NCBI GenBank assembly: GCA_902514225.1 | Contig: CABXPN010000012.1 | Span: 1 to 28,434 of the forward strand | From: an uncultured Bacteroidota bacterium | GTDB taxonomy: Bacteria > Bacteroidota > Bacteroidia > Flavobacteriales > BACL11 | DNA: 28,434 bases | Reading direction: 5' to 3' | Part shown: positions 24,505-28,434 of the stretch, one piece after another | Position numbering within the stretch: position 1 is the first letter of the stretch | How the letters are laid out: each line of letters starts with the position of its first letter | Program-made: the position numbers and the translations under genes | The notes under the pieces: model-generated | Databases searched by the model: none | Told to the model about the DNA's origin: nothing | Seen by the model: the letters and a program-made list of their open reading frames with translations, nothing else

Positions 24505-25791
24505 TTATCTGTTATCAACTGAAACATATTTTCTTTCAGTTGCGCCTGCATAGACCTGTCTTGGTCGTCCAATTGGTTCTCCATTCTCTCTCATTTCTTT
24601 CCATTGTGCAATCCATCCAGGAAGTCTGCCAAGTGCAAACATTACTGTAAACATATCTGTTGGTATTCCAAGTGCTCTGTATATTATCCCTGAATAAAAA
24701 TCTACATTAGGATATAATCCTCTTGCTTTAAAATATTCATCTTGCAAAGCAACTTTTTCTAGTTTCATTGCAATATCTAAAACAGGATCTTCAATCCCAA
24801 GTTCTTTTAACACATCATCAGCTGCTTGTTTAATAATAGTAGCTCTTGGATCAAAATTCTTATAAACTCTATGTCCGAATCCCATTAATCTGAAAGGATC
24901 AGACTTATCTTTTGCTTTTGCAATATATTTATCCACATCACCTCCATCTACTTTTATTTCTTCCAACATTTCGATTACAGCTTGGTTAGCACCACCATGT
25001 AATGGTCCCCAAAGTGCAGCAATACCAGCAGAAACTGAAGCATATAAACTAGCGTGAGAAGATCCTACAATTCTTACTGTAGAAGCAGAACAATTTTGCT
25101 CATGATCAGCATGTAGAATTAATAATTTATCAAGCGCTTTTGCTATTACAGGGTTTACTTTATCATCATTTGTTGGAAGTGAAAACATCATGTGTAAGAA
25201 GTTTTCTGTATAATTCAATCCGTTTTGAGGGTAAACAATAGGTTGACGCATCCTGTTTTTAAAACTCCAAGCGGCTAGAGTAGGAAGTTTTGCAAGGAAA
25301 CGAATAATTGTTCCATTAATTTGTTCTTTTGACCTGTTCGGATCTAAAGATTTTGGGTAAAATGCAGTTAATGATGAAACCAAAGAAGATAATACTCCCA
25401 TAGGATGAGCTTTTGAAGGGTAACCATCTAAAATTGATTTTACATCTTCATGAACTAAAGTATGTTTATCAATATCATCTATAAATTTAGCTAACTCCTC
25501 TTCTGTAGGTAATTCGCCATAAATTAGTAAAAATGAAACTTCTAAAAAAGTAGATTTCTCTGCTAATTCCTCTATTGAATATCCTCTATACCTTAAGATT
25601 CCCTCTTCACCATTTAGAAAAGTAATTGCACTTTCGCAAGAACCAGTATTTTTAAATCCTCTATCTAAAGTTACCAAACCAGATTGACCTCTTAACTTGC
25701 TAATATCTAGAGCGTTCTCACTTTCTGTCCCTGTTACAACCGGGATTTCATAAACTTCTCCATTATAGTGTAATTCTGCTTTCTTTTCCAT
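24505..25791 (-). CDS. gltA: Citrate synthase (type II)
   Basis: The enzyme condenses oxaloacetate and acetyl-CoA, first step of the TCA cycle and entry for acetyl-CoA from the fad operon. From ATG 25791 (MEKKAELHYNG) the protein has 428 residues and the catalytic His of GPLHGGANQ falls at 265, exactly as H264 (265 with Met) in E. coli; a second His is in GFGHRVYKN and the Asp in VDFYSG. An upstream in-frame ATG at 25809 would add MIKNRK only. N-terminal beta strands and the CESAITF stretch are of the allosteric gram-negative hexameric type. A candidate promoter lies at 25821-25848 and a terminator follows the gene. Confidence 0.96.
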   Translation of the reverse strand: MEKKAELHYNGEVYEIPVVTGTESENALDISKLRGQSGLVTLDRGFKNTGSCESAITFLNGEEGILRYRGYSIEELAEKSTFLEVSFLLIYGELPTEEELAKFIDDIDKHTLVHEDVKSILDGYPSKAHPMGVLSSLVSSLTAFYPKSLDPNRSKEQINGTIIRFLAKLPTLAAWSFKNRMRQPIVYPQNGLNYTENFLHMMFSLPTNDDKVNPVIAKALDKLLILHADHEQNCSASTVRIVGSSHASLYASVSAGIAALWGPLHGGANQAVIEMLEEIKVDGGDVDKYIAKAKDKSDPFRLMGFGHRVYKNFDPRATIIKQAADDVLKELGIEDPVLDIAMKLEKVALQDEYFKARGLYPNVDFYSGIIYRALGIPTDMFTVMFALGRLPGWIAQWKEMRENGEPIGRPRQVYAGATERKYVSVDNR

Positions 25792-25820
25792 TTTCCTGTT
25801 TTTTATCATTAATAATGCTG

Positions 25821-25848
25821 TAAAATTACAACATGTTTTGTTGTCAAA
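25821..25848 (-). promoter_or_regulatory. Candidate gltA promoter
   Basis: On the minus strand TTTG (25845-25848) and TAATTTTA (25821-25828) are separated by 16 nt, close to the Bacteroidota -33/-7 arrangement, with one mismatch in the -7 element. The spacer contains the short inverted repeat CAAC-N7-GTTG, which could be an operator or chance. Confidence 0.4.
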
Positions 25849-25872
25849 TCATCTATCTAAACCTAGTAGGTG

Positions 25873-28262
<2,390 letters not shown>

Positions 28263-28280
28263 ATTTGCTATAAAGTTATA

Positions 28281-28313
28281 AAAAAAGGATAAAACACAAA
28301 ATGTTTTATCCTT
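28281..28313 (-). terminator. Rho-independent terminator after probable rplQ
   Basis: An 11-bp perfect stem (AAGGATAAAAC at 28285-28295 with GTTTTATCCTT at 28303-28313) with a 7-nt loop is followed on the minus strand by a T run. It ends the ribosomal transcript before carA, whose ATG is 18 nt further on. A TAACTTTA stretch (28271-28278) between hairpin and ATG may contribute to a carA promoter. Confidence 0.8.
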
Positions 28314-28339
28314 AAATTATTTATATCATAATTAATATA

Positions 28340-28434
28340 TTATTCTGCTTTCTCCTCTTCTGATGAATCATTTGATTCTTCTTCTTTAGTTTCTTCTGCA
28401 GACTCTTCAGTTTCAGTAACAGCTTCAATTTCTT
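28340..28434 (-). CDS. rplQ: C-terminal acidic tail, probably of ribosomal protein L17 (5' part outside window)
   Basis: The minus-strand frame from the window edge to TAA (28342-28340) encodes 30 residues, very rich in Glu with Ser/Thr/Ala and ending SSEEEKAE. No fold can be seen in this fragment. I infer L17 because Flavobacteriia L17 carries an acidic C-terminal extension and rplQ precedes carA-eno in many of them. Other proteins with acidic tails remain possible, such as another ribosomal protein or a low-complexity hypothetical. Confidence 0.55.
   Translation of the reverse strand, partial: EIEAVTETEESAEETKEEESNDSSEEEKAE

Noticed and set aside
25829..25844. Inverted repeat CAAC-N7-GTTG with AACATGTT as a gltA operator
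   Set aside because: Too short to separate from chance in AT-rich sequence and found only once in the window; kept only as a remark under the promoter.

Overview
The window looks like a contiguous chromosomal stretch from a low-GC member of Bacteroidota, most likely a (possibly marine) flavobacterium. Three things point there: family-restricted genes (DUF5606, DUF5777, a FadN-type beta-oxidation operon); the order L17-tail, carA, eno, gltA, which is familiar from Flavobacteriia; and TAnnTTTG-type -7 promoter elements without Shine-Dalgarno sequences. Genes are packed tightly, with many 1-14 nt overlaps. I see no tRNA, rRNA, CRISPR array, insertion sequence or phage gene, and no gene-free stretch longer than 300 bases.

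Layout. (1) 1-539: the 3' part of purB. (2) 5389 to 536, minus strand: a tight cluster of an Atg22/UMF1-type MFS transporter, a YceI-like protein, a DUF5777 beta-barrel protein and an OB-fold-like anchored protein, followed after 50 bp by an L-2-hydroxyglutarate oxidase (lhgO) and a coupled unknown protein. (3) 5487-7647, plus strand: DUF5606 protein and an M3 metallopeptidase. (4) 10124 to 7644, minus strand: a long-chain acyl-CoA synthetase and a voltage-gated-type K+ channel with a C-terminal zinc ribbon. (5) 10254-21079, plus strand: an almost gap-free operon of a MarR regulator, fadN-like multifunctional enzyme, fadA, ppsA (PEP synthase), acyl-CoA dehydrogenase, an SDR16C-type dehydrogenase, a class-3 aldehyde dehydrogenase and a small membrane protein resembling animal TMEM229. 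(6) 21121-22715: a DEAD-box helicase and a frameshifted DUF6326 gene. (7) 28434 to 22721, minus strand: end of a probable rplQ, then carA, eno, gltA and a UbiD-family decarboxylase.

How they work together. Region 5 with the divergent acyl-CoA synthetase reads as a lipid-catabolism regulon. Fatty alcohols would be oxidised to aldehydes (SDR) and acids (ALDH3), activated to acyl-CoA (synthetase), beta-oxidised (acyl-CoA dehydrogenase, FadN, FadA) to acetyl-CoA, and carbon returned to sugars via PEP synthase. Two near-identical 18-bp palindromes lie between the synthetase and the MarR gene and are very probably the MarR operators controlling both directions.

Best leads: the SDR16C / ALDH3 / TMEM229-like tail of the operon (a possible function for an uncharacterised membrane family shared with animals), PEP synthase inserted into a beta-oxidation operon, the operator pair, a frameshift at a perfect A_AAA_AAG slippery heptamer in the DUF6326 gene, and three genes whose -7 box ends exactly 4 nt before the start codon (candidate leaderless mRNAs).
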